Below, piece by piece: positions 1-10,208 of a DNA stretch of 64,000 bases. Under the pieces are notes generated by a model that was not told where the DNA came from, ran no database searches, and saw nothing but the letters and a program-made list of their open reading frames with translations. Position numbers and translations under genes: made by a program. The stretch comes from Streptomyces hyaluromycini. Lineage in GTDB: Bacteria > Actinomycetota > Actinomycetes > Streptomycetales > Streptomycetaceae. The stretch spans positions 338,442 through 402,441 of the forward strand of contig NZ_BCFL01000017.1 in NCBI RefSeq assembly GCF_002217755.1, written 5' to 3'. Numbering within the stretch: the stretch's first letter is position 1; each line of letters begins with the position of its first letter.

Positions 1-1668
<1,668 letters not shown>

Positions 1669-1676
1669 TCAACAGA

Positions 1677-1697
1677 CCTGAGTGGGACAGACTCAAG
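1677..1697. promoter_or_regulatory. HAIR operator 2 (one mismatch)
   Basis: CCTGAGT, 7 bases, ACTCAAG is a second HspR-type inverted repeat with one mismatch in the left arm. It lies 31 bases beyond the first and just outside the stop codon of the neighbouring convergent gene, so the dnaK control region fills the whole gap between the two genes. Confidence 0.85.
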
Positions 1698-1699
1698 TC

Positions 1700-2719
1700 T
1701 TATCCGCTCCTTACACGCAAGTGCCCGCTGACCTGCGACGATTCTCCCTGCCGGGGCCCGTACACCGGGATTCGAAGGAGTACGAGCACGACACCGAAGG
1801 TGACGCAGGCGACCCATGTGGCGCCGGTCCGGCCGACCCAGCCGCCGTGCACGAGCACCGCGACGAGCACCCCGGCGAAGGATCCGGTGCCGAGGGCGAC
1901 GGTCGCCCCCGGCGAGGTGAACCCGAGGCGCCGCAGCCGGTGCACGAGATGGTCGGGCCCGCGCCGCAGCACCGGCCGCCCGGCGAGCAGCCGCGACAGC
2001 AGGACGAGCAGCACGTCGGCGCTCGCGACGGCGGTGAGCGCGAACAGCACGCCCGCGCTCGCGGCGGGATCGTGCCCGGTCCGGGTGACCAGCGCGGCCG
2101 CGGCCAGCACGAACCCGGCGAACAGCGAGCCGCCGGCGCCCAGGGCGATCCGCGCGGGATGCCAGTTGTGCATCAGGAACCCGGTGAGCGCGGCCGCCAG
2201 CACACTGAGCAGCACGGCGAGCCCGTCCATCACCTCGGCCGCGGCACAGGCCCCGGCCCCGAAGGCGGTCACCACCCCGACGGTCCCGGCCAGCCCGTCC
2301 GCGTGGTCGAGCCCCTTGAAGGCGACGGCGACGAAGGCGATCCACCCGGCGCCGAGCAGCCCGCCGACCGCGCCGAACTCGCCGTACGGCACGACGCACG
2401 CGGCCGCCACCGCCGTACCGAGCAGCAGGAACCGCGTCTTGAGCCGCCACACGTCGGCGACCAGCCCGAGCAGGGCCACGGCTCCCCCGGCGGCCACCAG
2501 CTCCCCGACGCCGGTGCCGAGCGGGGCGACCCCGGTCCAGTCGCCGGCGTACGCGACCAGGCAGGTGGCGCCGACCACGGCGAGGCCGCCCAGCGCGGGC
2601 ACGCGCCGGGCCCGCCTGCGGTCGACGAGCCCGAGCCGCAGGGCACACGGCCGGATGAGCGCGGCGAGGACGGCGGCGAGCAGGAAGGCGGTGGTGGCGG
2701 CGGCGATCCCGTAGAGCAC
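1700..2719 (-). CDS. WecA/MraY-like glycosyltransferase family 4 membrane protein
   Basis: A 339-residue polytopic membrane protein starting at GTG. It resembles polyprenyl-phosphate sugar-1-phosphate transferases (GT4, WecA/MraY/TagO). VDRRRARRVPALGGLAVV near residues 32-49 matches the cytoplasmic loop of the family. LDHADGLAG is the Asp-rich motif. HNWHPARIALGAGGSLF corresponds to the usual N-x-PA-x-I-x-(M/L)GD-x-GS block, and DHLVHRLRRLG to the His-rich loop. In the GD-x-GS block the Asp is replaced by Ala (LGAGGS), so the enzyme may be altered or inactive. It may act in cell-wall polymer synthesis. It runs toward dnaK and is transcribed divergently from the EtfD-like gene. Confidence 0.75.
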   Translation of the reverse strand: MLYGIAAATTAFLLAAVLAALIRPCALRLGLVDRRRARRVPALGGLAVVGATCLVAYAGDWTGVAPLGTGVGELVAAGGAVALLGLVADVWRLKTRFLLLGTAVAAACVVPYGEFGAVGGLLGAGWIAFVAVAFKGLDHADGLAGTVGVVTAFGAGACAAAEVMDGLAVLLSVLAAALTGFLMHNWHPARIALGAGGSLFAGFVLAAAALVTRTGHDPAASAGVLFALTAVASADVLLVLLSRLLAGRPVLRRGPDHLVHRLRRLGFTSPGATVALGTGSFAGVLVAVLVHGGWVGRTGATWVACVTFGVVLVLLRIPVYGPRQGESSQVSGHLRVRSG

Positions 2720-2882
2720 GGGTCCAAATTAGACCTGGATGTAACAATTCTGTACGAATAACACGATCGGGTTGGGGCGTACCGCCCAGGCGGGCCTCAG
2801 GCAGACCTCAGCGATCCAGATCACCCCGCACCTGACTACAGTGCGAGTAAAGATGCGGGTAGTCTCAGACCGACTGCATAAG

Positions 2883-2896
2883 TTACCGCTTAGTAA
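2883..2896. promoter_or_regulatory. TTAC-N6-GTAA inverted repeat, candidate operator
   Basis: TTACCGCTTAGTAA lies 67 bases before the start codon of the EtfD-like gene, in an AT-richer patch that probably holds its promoter. The TTAC/GTAA arms resemble sites of TetR-type regulators of fatty-acid breakdown genes in actinobacteria. That link is inference from the arm sequence and the downstream gene. Confidence 0.45.
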
Positions 2897-2963
2897 TTTC
2901 GGGCACCTCGCGATGCGACGCGAAGAAACCCGAAGAGACCCCTCGCAGGCCCGAGGAGCCCCC

Positions 2964-5246
2964 ATGCAACTCGCCGCGATCATCGTGTCGCTGGTACTCG
3001 CCGTGGTCGGCGTCGCGCTGTTCGGCCGCGCCATCGCGCAGATCTACCGGTTCGTACGGCTCGGCCAGGACGTCCCGGCGGGCACCCGCACCGACGACTG
3101 GACCGCCCGCACCGCCACGGTGATCAGGGAGTTCCTCGGCCACACCCGGATGAACCGGTGGGGTGTGGTGGGTGTCGCCCACTGGTTCGTCGCCGTCGGC
3201 TTCTTCTCCCTGGTGCTGACGCTGATCAACGCCTTCGGCCAGCTGTTCCAGGCCGACTGGATGCTGCCGGTCATCGGCCACTGGCTGCCGTACGAGATGT
3301 TCGTCGAGTTCATCGGCACGATGACCACGCTGGGCATCCTCACGCTCATCGTCATCCGGCAGCTGAGCCACCCGCGCCGGCCGGGCCGCAAGTCCCGGTT
3401 CGCCGGCTCGAACTTCGGCCAGGCCTACTTCGTCGAGGCCGTGATCCTCATCATCGGCCTCGCCATCATGACCCTGCGCGGCCTGGAGGGCGCCCTCGCC
3501 GGCGTGCACGGCTACGAGGCCGCGTACTTCGCCTCGTACCCCCTGGTCGCCGCCTTCCGGGGCACGAGCGTCGACACGCTGCAGAACCTGGTCTACCTCA
3601 CCGCGATGATCAAGATCGGGACCTCCTTCATCTGGATGATCACGGTCTCCCTCAAGACCGACATGGGCGTCGCCTGGCACCGCTTCCTCGCCTTCCCGAA
3701 CATCTGGTTCAAGCGGAACGCGACCGGTGAGACCTCGCTCGGCGGCCTGCTCCCGATGACCTCCGGCGGCAAGCCGATCGACTTCACCGACCCCGGTGAG
3801 GACGACGTCTTCGGCGTCTCGCAGATCGAGCACTTCTCCTGGAAGGGCCTGCTCGACTTCTCCACCTGCACCGAGTGCGGCCGCTGCCAGTCGCAGTGCC
3901 CGGCCTGGAACACCGGCAAGCCGCTCTCCCCCAAGCTGCTGATCATGTCCCTGCGGGACCACTCGCACGCCAAGGCGCCCTACCTGCTGGCCGGCGGCGG
4001 CAAGAACGCGGAGGGCGCGGAGAAGGCGTCCGAGGAGCAGCTGGCCTCCGTTCCGGCGGCCGCTCTCGCGGAGGCCGAGCGCCCCCTCATCGGCACCGCC
4101 GAGGAGAACGGCGTCATCGACCCGGACGTGCTGTGGTCCTGCACCACCTGCGGCGCCTGTGTCGAGCAGTGCCCGGTGGACATCGAGCACGTCGACCACA
4201 TCGTCGACATGCGCCGCTACCAGGTGATGATCGAGTCCGCGTTCCCGTCCGAGGCGGGCACGATGCTCAAGAACCTGGAGAAGAAGGGCAACCCCTGGGG
4301 CCTGGCGAAGAAGCAGCGCCTGGAGTGGCTCAAGGAGGTCGACTTCGAGATCCCGGTCGTCGGCAAGGACATCGAGGACCTCACCGAGGTCGAGTACCTG
4401 TACTGGGTCGGCTGCGCGGGCTCCCTCGAAGACCGTGCCAAGAAGACGACGAAGGCCTTCGCCGAGCTCCTCCACATCGCGGGCGTCAAGTTCGCGATCA
4501 TGGGCGGCGACGAGAAGTGCACCGGCGACTCCGCCCGCCGCCTGGGCAACGAGCCCCTGTTCCAGGAGCTCGGCATGGAGAACGTCATGGCGCTGAACAC
4601 GGCGTTCGGCGAGGAGCTGGACGACGACGGCAAGGTGACCGAGGAGTCCCGCAAGCCGAAGTCGGCCAAGAAGATCGTCGCCACCTGCCCGCACTGCCTC
4701 AACACCATCGGCAACGAGTACCCGCAGCTCGGCGGCGACTACGAGGTCATCCACCACACCCAGCTGCTCCAGCACCTGGTGGACGAGGGCAAGCTGGTCC
4801 CGGTCACCCCGGTCGAGGGCATCATCACCTACCACGACCCCTGCTACCTGGGCCGCCACAACAAGATCTACACGCCCCCGCGCGAGATCATCGCCAGCGT
4901 CCCGGGCCTCAGGAACGAGGAGATGCACCGCCACAAGGAGCGCGGCTTCTGCTGCGGCGCCGGTGGCGCGCGGATGTGGATGGAGGAGCGGATCGGCAAG
5001 CGCATCAACAACGAGCGTGTCGACGAGGCCCTGTCGGTCAACCCCGACATCGTGTCCACCGCCTGCCCGTTCTGCCTCGTGATGCTGACCGACTCGGTCA
5101 ACGGCAAGAAGAACGACGGCAAGGCCAAGGAGTCCATCCAGGTGGTGGACGTGGCCCAGCTGCTCCTCGACTCGGTCCGGACCCCGGTCGACCCGGCGGG
5201 CGAGGCGGAGCAGGAGCCCGCTCCGGAGCCCGAGCCGGTGAAGTAA
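2964..5246 (+). CDS. etfD: EtfD-like membrane Fe-S oxidoreductase (ETF:menaquinone oxidoreductase)
   Basis: A 760-residue membrane Fe-S protein of the heterodisulfide-reductase-related family. The N-terminal ~260 residues hold several membrane segments and resemble the haem-b domain of NarI-type subunits. Two 4Fe-4S motifs follow: CTECGRCQSQCP (Cys 302, 305, 308, 312) and CTTCGACVEQCP (393, 396, 399, 403). The C-terminal part has two CCG-type domains (WVGCAG, ATCPHC, HDPCYLG, GFCCGAGG, TACPFC). The mycobacterial homologue Rv0338c (EtfD) passes electrons from ETF, loaded by acyl-CoA dehydrogenases, to menaquinone; the same role is inferred here. GAGGAG five bases before the ATG fixes the start. 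The last ~25 residues are rich in Glu and Pro. Confidence 0.85.
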   Translation: MQLAAIIVSLVLAVVGVALFGRAIAQIYRFVRLGQDVPAGTRTDDWTARTATVIREFLGHTRMNRWGVVGVAHWFVAVGFFSLVLTLINAFGQLFQADWMLPVIGHWLPYEMFVEFIGTMTTLGILTLIVIRQLSHPRRPGRKSRFAGSNFGQAYFVEAVILIIGLAIMTLRGLEGALAGVHGYEAAYFASYPLVAAFRGTSVDTLQNLVYLTAMIKIGTSFIWMITVSLKTDMGVAWHRFLAFPNIWFKRNATGETSLGGLLPMTSGGKPIDFTDPGEDDVFGVSQIEHFSWKGLLDFSTCTECGRCQSQCPAWNTGKPLSPKLLIMSLRDHSHAKAPYLLAGGGKNAEGAEKASEEQLASVPAAALAEAERPLIGTAEENGVIDPDVLWSCTTCGACVEQCPVDIEHVDHIVDMRRYQVMIESAFPSEAGTMLKNLEKKGNPWGLAKKQRLEWLKEVDFEIPVVGKDIEDLTEVEYLYWVGCAGSLEDRAKKTTKAFAELLHIAGVKFAIMGGDEKCTGDSARRLGNEPLFQELGMENVMALNTAFGEELDDDGKVTEESRKPKSAKKIVATCPHCLNTIGNEYPQLGGDYEVIHHTQLLQHLVDEGKLVPVTPVEGIITYHDPCYLGRHNKIYTPPREIIASVPGLRNEEMHRHKERGFCCGAGGARMWMEERIGKRINNERVDEALSVNPDIVSTACPFCLVMLTDSVNGKKNDGKAKESIQVVDVAQLLLDSVRTPVDPAGEAEQEPAPEPEPVK

Positions 5247-5270
5247 CCCGGGTATCACACACCGAACCAC

Positions 5271-5299
5271 GCCCTCCGGACCGCTGCGGTCCGGAGGGC
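5271..5299 (+). terminator. Rho-independent terminator after the EtfD-like gene
   Basis: GCCCTCCGGACCG and CGGTCCGGAGGGC form a perfect 13-base stem with a 3-base loop, beginning 24 bases after the stop codon. The sequence gtcgtgtttt follows. Confidence 0.85.
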
Positions 5300-5336
5300 G
5301 TCGTGTTTTCTCCAGGAAATCAGGGATTGCTGGTTC

Positions 5337-5849
5337 TCACACGTGCGGTTTTTCGAACAGGCTCCCGATCAATTTCTTGATGAGTTCGGTGGCGGCCAGG
5401 TCCAGATAGGAGGCGGCCTTGCCGAGAACGTCCGTGCCGACCTTGGTCGCGGACCAGATCGACCACCTCATGCCGTCGTTGTGAAAGGTGAGGTGCAGGG
5501 AGACGGAGGATGACCACCACGACCCCCTGGGACCCATCTCGGCGGTGAATATCTCTTCCTGCCGGTCGTCGAACCCGCGCAGATTGTCCAGGCTGGACCA
5601 ACTGACGGGCCCGACGACAAAATCGATTCCGCCTTCCGGTCCCTGTACGCGCAGCCTGCCCCAGTCGACCCAGGGGAGGAAGAAGTGGTCGAACGTCAGG
5701 ACGTCACCGCCGCTCAGTACGATTTCCTCGTCCCTGCCGTAGCTCTTTCCCCGCTCCCTGCAGTACGGCCGCCACGTTCCGTCGTTCTGCAGGAGCGTGA
5801 AACTGTAGTCGCTCTGATTGAACACTTTTTCGAGCCAGACGGTCGCCAT
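5337..5849 (-). CDS. Unknown protein, 170 aa, probable beta-sandwich
   Basis: Not recognised. The ATG has GGTGGAG about 6 bases upstream. The 170-residue product has no signal peptide or membrane segment. It is rich in aromatic residues and short alternating strands (FTLLQNDGTWRPYC, VDWGRLRVQ, SVSLHLTFHNDGMRW), which suggests an all-beta fold followed by a C-terminal helix (SYLDLAATELIKKLIGSLF). The region has lower GC and more relaxed codon use than its neighbours, hinting at transfer. A PLAT-domain gene is transcribed divergently 276 bases away. A membrane- or lipid-interacting protein is possible but unproven. Confidence 0.7.
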   Translation of the reverse strand: MATVWLEKVFNQSDYSFTLLQNDGTWRPYCRERGKSYGRDEEIVLSGGDVLTFDHFFLPWVDWGRLRVQGPEGGIDFVVGPVSWSSLDNLRGFDDRQEEIFTAEMGPRGSWWSSSVSLHLTFHNDGMRWSIWSATKVGTDVLGKAASYLDLAATELIKKLIGSLFEKPHV

Positions 5850-6125
5850 CGGAACTCCACCCCATTCTGCCGGAGACCTGGTTCGCCGAATCACACTCCT
5901 CGATACGACGGGAAAAAGAAAGCCCGCATATGGAAGTAGGAGACCGCACTCCGAATCGATCGACGATCTCACGGTACGGCGCGCCCGCTTTTCGTCCGAC
6001 TCCGGCAATGCATTCCGAGTACCCGGACTACTGCCACATCGAGCCGCCCGCGGCTGTCCGGCGACGGATTGCGGTCGTACGAGAAATTGCAGGACCATGC
6101 CGGAAAACATGCCCAGGGGGTGGCC

Positions 6126-6485
6126 ATGCCGGATTACAGGATCACCGTCCACACCGGAAACGTGGACGGCGCCGGAACAGACGCCAACGTCTGCCTCACG
6201 GTCTTCGGCAGCAACGGCAGCAGCGACGAACTGCAACTCGACAGCGGAAGGGACGACTTCGAGCGCGACAGCGCGGACACGTTCACCCACACCCTCAAGG
6301 ACCTGGGGGATCTCTACCGGGTCCGCATCCGCCACGACAACTCGGGCTCCAGGCCGGGGTGGTTCCTGGACCGCATCACGATCCGGGACGAGGACTCCGA
6401 CAAGGAATGGTCGTTCCCCTGCTCACGGTGGCTCGCCACCGACGAGGACGACTCCCGCATCGACCGCTATCTCGACCTCGCCTGA
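6126..6485 (+). CDS. PLAT/LH2 domain protein
   Basis: A 119-residue protein that is essentially one PLAT (polycystin-1, lipoxygenase, alpha-toxin) domain. YRITVHTGNVDGAGTDANV is the characteristic first strand-turn of the fold. LTVFG, a Ser/Asp-rich loop, YRVRIRHDNSG, GWFLDRITIRD and the C-terminal FPCSRWLA follow. PLAT domains form lipid- or protein-binding beta-sandwiches. No signal peptide or enzymatic domain is fused, so this is a free-standing domain protein. The ATG is preceded by AGGGGGT; an in-frame upstream ATG exists but has no better ribosome site. Confidence 0.85.
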   Translation: MPDYRITVHTGNVDGAGTDANVCLTVFGSNGSSDELQLDSGRDDFERDSADTFTHTLKDLGDLYRVRIRHDNSGSRPGWFLDRITIRDEDSDKEWSFPCSRWLATDEDDSRIDRYLDLA

Positions 6486-6535
6486 CCGACCGTCCCGGCG
6501 AAAGGTCACATCCGGCCGGCGGGAGCGCCGGGTGC

Positions 6536-6634
6536 GTCCAGGAGGTCGTTCTCCTCGCCCGCAAGCCGCGCACCTTCGCCGACTGGTGCACCGCACACGC
6601 GGACGTGTTCCGGCAGGTTCTCGGCGGCGGCTGA
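6536..6634 (+). pseudogene. Possible 3' remnant of an NmrA/NAD(P)-binding reductase gene
   Basis: The 263-base gap between the PLAT and membrane protein genes ends in an open stretch coding for KPRTFADWCTAHADVFRQV and a stop. This resembles the C-terminus of NmrA-type NAD(P)H-binding proteins, which often end in a (R/K)-x-PRTF-x-(D/E)-(W/F) helix. No start codon, ribosome site or Rossmann motif precedes it. It is best read as a leftover 3' fragment; short length keeps confidence low. Confidence 0.35.
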
Positions 6635-6749
6635 GCGCCCGTGCGGGGCCCGGCCGGCCGCGCCGGTGACCCGGACGGCCCCCTCCTGCTCGCGGGTGTG
6701 CTCCCTGGCGGTTCGGCTGGAGGAGGGCCGGAGCGACCTGGAGGTACGG

Positions 6750-8072
6750 GTGACGGAGGACAGCGCGCACGCGGACGGCGAGGCCGGGCGGTCCGACGAC
6801 GTCCGGGAACTGCGGGCCCGGGTCGCGGCCCTGGAGAAGGAACGGGCCCGGCCGCCCCGGCACCACGTCAGGTCCCTCCTCGCCGTCGTCCTGGTCGTCG
6901 TCGGCTGTCTGCTCGCCCCGCTCGCCGTGGTCGCCTCGTGGGCGGCGGGCCAGGTGGGCGACACCGACCGCTACGTCAGCACGGTCGCCCCGCTCGCCTC
7001 CGATCCCGACGTGCAGAACGCCGTGGCCAACCGGGCCACCGACGCGCTCATGAGCCACCTCGACCTGCCCGCCCTGCTCGCCGACGTGGCCCCAGCGGAC
7101 CGGCCCCGTCTGCAACAGGCGCTGGGCGGCAGGCTCGGCGACGCGCTCGAAGGGGCCGTGCGCAGCTTCGTCCACGACAAGGCCCGCGAGGTCGCCGCGT
7201 CCGACGCGTTCCGGACCGTGTGGACCGACGCCAACCGCCGGATCCACAGCAGCCTCGACAAGGCCCTCACCGGCAGCGGCGGCGGCGCGGTGCAGCTGAC
7301 GAACGACAGCGTCACCCTCGACATCGGCCCCCTCGTGGACCAGGTCAAGCAGCGGCTCGTCGACGCCGGACTGACCCCCGCCGAGCACATCCCCGCCGTC
7401 CACACCGACTTCACCCTCGCCAGGTCCGACCAGGTCGGCAAGGTCAAGACCTACGTACGGCTGCTCCAGCTCGCCGGGAACTGGCTGCCCCTGCTGGCCG
7501 TGCTGCTGGTCGCCGCCGGGGTACTGCTCGCGGTCCGGCGGCGCCGGGCCCTGGTGGCCGGCTGCATCGGGGTCGCCGTCACCACCGGGCTGCTCGGCAT
7601 CGGGCTGCGCGTGTTCCGCGTGTTCTACCTGGACCGGCTGCCCGCGGGCGTCTCCCCGGGCGCGGCGGCCGCCGTCTACGACGCGCTGACCCACTTCCTG
7701 CGCACCGGCGTGCGCATGGTCGTGGCCCTGGCCGTCGTCGTCGCCCTCGCCGCCTGGCTCACCGGCGCCGGCCGCTACGCCGGGCTGGTCCGGGGCCTGT
7801 GGACGTCCGGGATCGGAGCGGTACGCGGCACCGCCGACCGCGCCGGACTGCGCACCGGCCCGGTCGGCCCCTTCGTACGCCGGTACCGCACCTGGATCAC
7901 CTGGGTCCTGGTCGCCGTGGCGGTGCTGGTCTACCTGCTGTGGTCGTTCCCCACCGGCTGGGTGGTGGTCGGCATCGCCCTGTGCCTGCTGTTCGTGCTG
8001 GCCGTGGTGGAGTTCCTGGCGGCGCCCCCGCCCCCGGCCGGGGGCGAGACCCCGGCCGCGTCGCCGGCCTGA
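6750..8072 (+). CDS. Integral membrane protein, Streptomyces type, unknown function
   Basis: A 440-residue protein starting at GTG with GGAGGT four bases upstream. Residues ~15-40 form a charged helix (VRELRARVAALEKERA) that could be a short coiled coil. One membrane segment follows (LLAVVLVVVGCLLAPLAVVA), then an outer domain of about 150 residues beginning DTDRYVSTVAPLASDP. A block of several membrane segments and an Ala/Pro-rich tail complete it. The one-helix, large-outer-domain, multi-helix layout recurs in Streptomyces membrane proteins without assigned function. No catalytic motif is visible. It converges on the metallo-hydrolase gene. Confidence 0.8.
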   Translation: MTEDSAHADGEAGRSDDVRELRARVAALEKERARPPRHHVRSLLAVVLVVVGCLLAPLAVVASWAAGQVGDTDRYVSTVAPLASDPDVQNAVANRATDALMSHLDLPALLADVAPADRPRLQQALGGRLGDALEGAVRSFVHDKAREVAASDAFRTVWTDANRRIHSSLDKALTGSGGGAVQLTNDSVTLDIGPLVDQVKQRLVDAGLTPAEHIPAVHTDFTLARSDQVGKVKTYVRLLQLAGNWLPLLAVLLVAAGVLLAVRRRRALVAGCIGVAVTTGLLGIGLRVFRVFYLDRLPAGVSPGAAAAVYDALTHFLRTGVRMVVALAVVVALAAWLTGAGRYAGLVRGLWTSGIGAVRGTADRAGLRTGPVGPFVRRYRTWITWVLVAVAVLVYLLWSFPTGWVVVGIALCLLFVLAVVEFLAAPPPPAGGETPAASPA

Positions 8073-8138
8073 CGATCCGGCCTGACGATCCGGCCGACGG
8101 CCGGCGCCGCCGCGGACGGTCGGGGGACCTGCGGACCG

Positions 8139-9158
8139 TCAGAGCGCGAAGGCCGCCCAGGGGCCGAGTGCGAACCCCTCGCCCGCCTTGCGGACCTCCA
8201 CCGCGCCCGGTCCGCCGAAGTGCGCGGGGACAACCAGTTCGCGGGTGGCGGCGGCCCGTTCGAGGATCCGGCGGCGGCTGGCCTCCGCCTGCGCGGGGTC
8301 GAGGCAGAAGCAGCTGTTCCACTGCGGCCGGAGGATCTGGACCGGGCTGTGCAGCAGGTCGCCGACGAAGACCGCGCGGTCGCTCCCCGACGCGAGCCGG
8401 AGCACCGAGGAGCCGGGGGTGTGGCCGGGCGCCGACTCCAGGGTGAGGTGTTCGTCGATGCGGTGGACGCCGTCCCACAGGACGGCCTGACCGGCCCGGT
8501 GGACCGGCGCGATGCTGTCCTCGTAGACGAGCCGGTCGTCCTCCCCCACCCCGTTTCCGTATCCGTTCTCCGGCCCGAAGTGGAAGTCGTCGGCGGTCGG
8601 GACGAGGTACCGGGCGTTGGGGAACGCGGGCGCCCAGCCGCCCTCGACGCCGACCGTGTTCCAGCCGACGTGGTCGGCGTGCACATGGGTGTTGACGACG
8701 ACGTCGACGTCCTCGGGCCGCACCCCGGCCCGGGCCAGCAGCCCGAGGAAGTCGCCCTGCCACTGGTGGAACCCGGGCAGGCCCGGCCGCTCGCGCCCGT
8801 TGCCCACCGGGGTGTCGACCAGCACGGTCCGCCCGCCGCTGCGCAGCACCCAGGTGCCCAGCGCGGCCACCGCCCGGTCGGCCGCCGGGTCCCAGTGGTC
8901 CGGCGCCAGCCAGTCCGCGTTGTCCGCCCAGACCCCGGCGGACGACTGCGGCACGAGGGTGCGGGCCGGCGTGAACGGCCCCTGCCACTCGACGACGCGG
9001 ATGACCTCGACGTCACCCAGCACGGTGCGCTGCACGAAGCCCTCGCGCCGGGAATCGTCGCGTCCGGAACTCTCGCTCCGGATACTCGGGCCGCTCCGGA
9101 TACTCGGGCCGCTCGGGATGCTCGGGGAATTTATGTTCGGGGAATTCTCGCTCTCCAT
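8139..9158 (-). CDS. MBL-fold metallo-hydrolase
   Basis: A cytoplasmic metallo-beta-lactamase-fold hydrolase of about 339 residues. THVHADHVGW is the HxHxDH zinc motif. TLESAPGHTPGSS carries the next metal His, FVGDLLH the bridging Asp, and PAHFGG the last His. All zinc ligands are therefore present; the substrate cannot be told, with lactonases and related esterases as relatives. The first ~35 residues are unusual: Ser/Pro/Ile repeats (GPSIRS twice) encoded by an 18-base tandem repeat, so translation may start downstream near EGFVQRTVLG. The gene is divergent from the AraC-type regulator, a possible controller. Confidence 0.85.
   Translation of the reverse strand: MESENSPNINSPSIPSGPSIRSGPSIRSESSGRDDSRREGFVQRTVLGDVEVIRVVEWQGPFTPARTLVPQSSAGVWADNADWLAPDHWDPAADRAVAALGTWVLRSGGRTVLVDTPVGNGRERPGLPGFHQWQGDFLGLLARAGVRPEDVDVVVNTHVHADHVGWNTVGVEGGWAPAFPNARYLVPTADDFHFGPENGYGNGVGEDDRLVYEDSIAPVHRAGQAVLWDGVHRIDEHLTLESAPGHTPGSSVLRLASGSDRAVFVGDLLHSPVQILRPQWNSCFCLDPAQAEASRRRILERAAATRELVVPAHFGGPGAVEVRKAGEGFALGPWAAFAL
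9076..9111. repeat. 18-base tandem repeat at the 5' end of the metallo-hydrolase gene
   Basis: CTCCGGATACTCGGGCCG occurs twice in direct succession, followed by a degraded third copy. It codes for the GPSIRS repeats and leaves the true N-terminus of the hydrolase uncertain. Confidence 0.8.
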
Positions 9159-9260
9159 GGAATCGACCCTAGGGAGCACTGGTGAGCGTCTCAATGCTCT
9201 TCGTGCTCATCGGAATACGCGCCCGGCTCACCTCCGAGCCCTGCGGGATATCCTGCCGCC

Positions 9261-10199
9261 GTGGATGTGCTGAGCGACGCGATCGCGGCCGTCAGGGTCG
9301 GACAGCCCTCGTCCAACCGGGTGCGGGTGAGCGGCACCTGGTGCACACGGCTGGCTCCGTACGAGGGCGCGGGCTTCCACGTCGTACTGAAGGGGACCTG
9401 CTGGCTGCTTCCCGACGGCGGCGCCCCGGTCCCGCTGGGCACCGGAGACGCGGTGCTGCTCCCGCACGGCACGGGGCACGTGCTCGCCGACTCCGCCGCC
9501 GACGCGGCGGCCGTGCGGCGCGCGGTGCCGTTCGAGCGCTGGGCGGGGGACGAGGGGCCGGACGAGCGGACGGCGTACGGGGCGTACGGCGGGGTCGAGC
9601 TGCTGTGCGGCAAGTACCGGCTCGACCGCAGCCACGCCCACCCGCTCATGGCGGAGCTGCCCGTGGCCGTCCACCTGCCCAACCGGGTGGGCAGCCACCC
9701 CGAACTCCGGGCGGCGATCGACCTGTTGGGCCGGGAGCTGGAGGCGCGGCGGCCCGGCTCGGGCACGGTGGTCCCCAGCCTGCTGGACCTGCTGTTCGTC
9801 TACATGATCCGGTCCTGGATGGCCGAGGGCGCGACCGGTGCCTGGCCGGCCGTGCTGACCGATCCGGTCACCGCCGCCGCGCTGCGCGCGCTGCACGCGG
9901 ACCCGGCCGCCGCCTGGACCAACGACCGCCTCGCCACCGAGGTGGGCGTCTCCCGGCCGACCCTGGCCCGCCGGTTCGCCGGCCTGGTGGGCCGGGCGCC
10001 GATGACGTACCTCACCTGGTGGCGCCTGACCCTCGCCGCGACACTGCTCCGCGACACCGAGGAGCCGCTGGCCGCCATCGCCCGCCGGGTCGGCTACGGC
10101 ACTCCCTACGCCCTCTCGCACGCCTTCAAGCGGGAGTTCGGAGCCACTCCGGGGCGGTTCCGCGCCGAGGTGCAGGGCCGCCAGAGCGCAACGGCCTGA
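9261..10199 (+). CDS. AraC-family regulator with cupin sensor domain
   Basis: A 312-residue regulator starting at GTG. Residues ~20-110 form a cupin-type ligand domain (GFHVVLKGTCWLL, PLGTGDAVLLPHGTGHVL). The C-terminal ~100 residues contain both AraC helix-turn-helix motifs: RLATEVGVSRPTLARRFAGLVG, and the second half with PLAAIARRVGYGTPYALSHAF ending in the signature (F-x-R-EFGATPG). This layout matches the cupin-AraC group that often controls a neighbouring oxidoreductase or hydrolase. The divergent metallo-hydrolase gene is 102 bases away. Confidence 0.9.
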   Translation: MDVLSDAIAAVRVGQPSSNRVRVSGTWCTRLAPYEGAGFHVVLKGTCWLLPDGGAPVPLGTGDAVLLPHGTGHVLADSAADAAAVRRAVPFERWAGDEGPDERTAYGAYGGVELLCGKYRLDRSHAHPLMAELPVAVHLPNRVGSHPELRAAIDLLGRELEARRPGSGTVVPSLLDLLFVYMIRSWMAEGATGAWPAVLTDPVTAAALRALHADPAAAWTNDRLATEVGVSRPTLARRFAGLVGRAPMTYLTWWRLTLAATLLRDTEEPLAAIARRVGYGTPYALSHAFKREFGATPGRFRAEVQGRQSATA

Positions 10200-10208
10200 T
10201 CGGCACCG

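Noticed and set aside
2883..5270. 795-codon minus-strand frame opposite the EtfD-like gene
   Set aside because: Arg/Leu/Asp-rich shadow frame; the plus strand carries all Fe-S motifs and a ribosome site.
5704..6335. Upstream extension of the unknown 170-residue protein
   Set aside because: The longer frame would overlap the divergent PLAT gene and lacks a ribosome site; ATG at 5849 has one.
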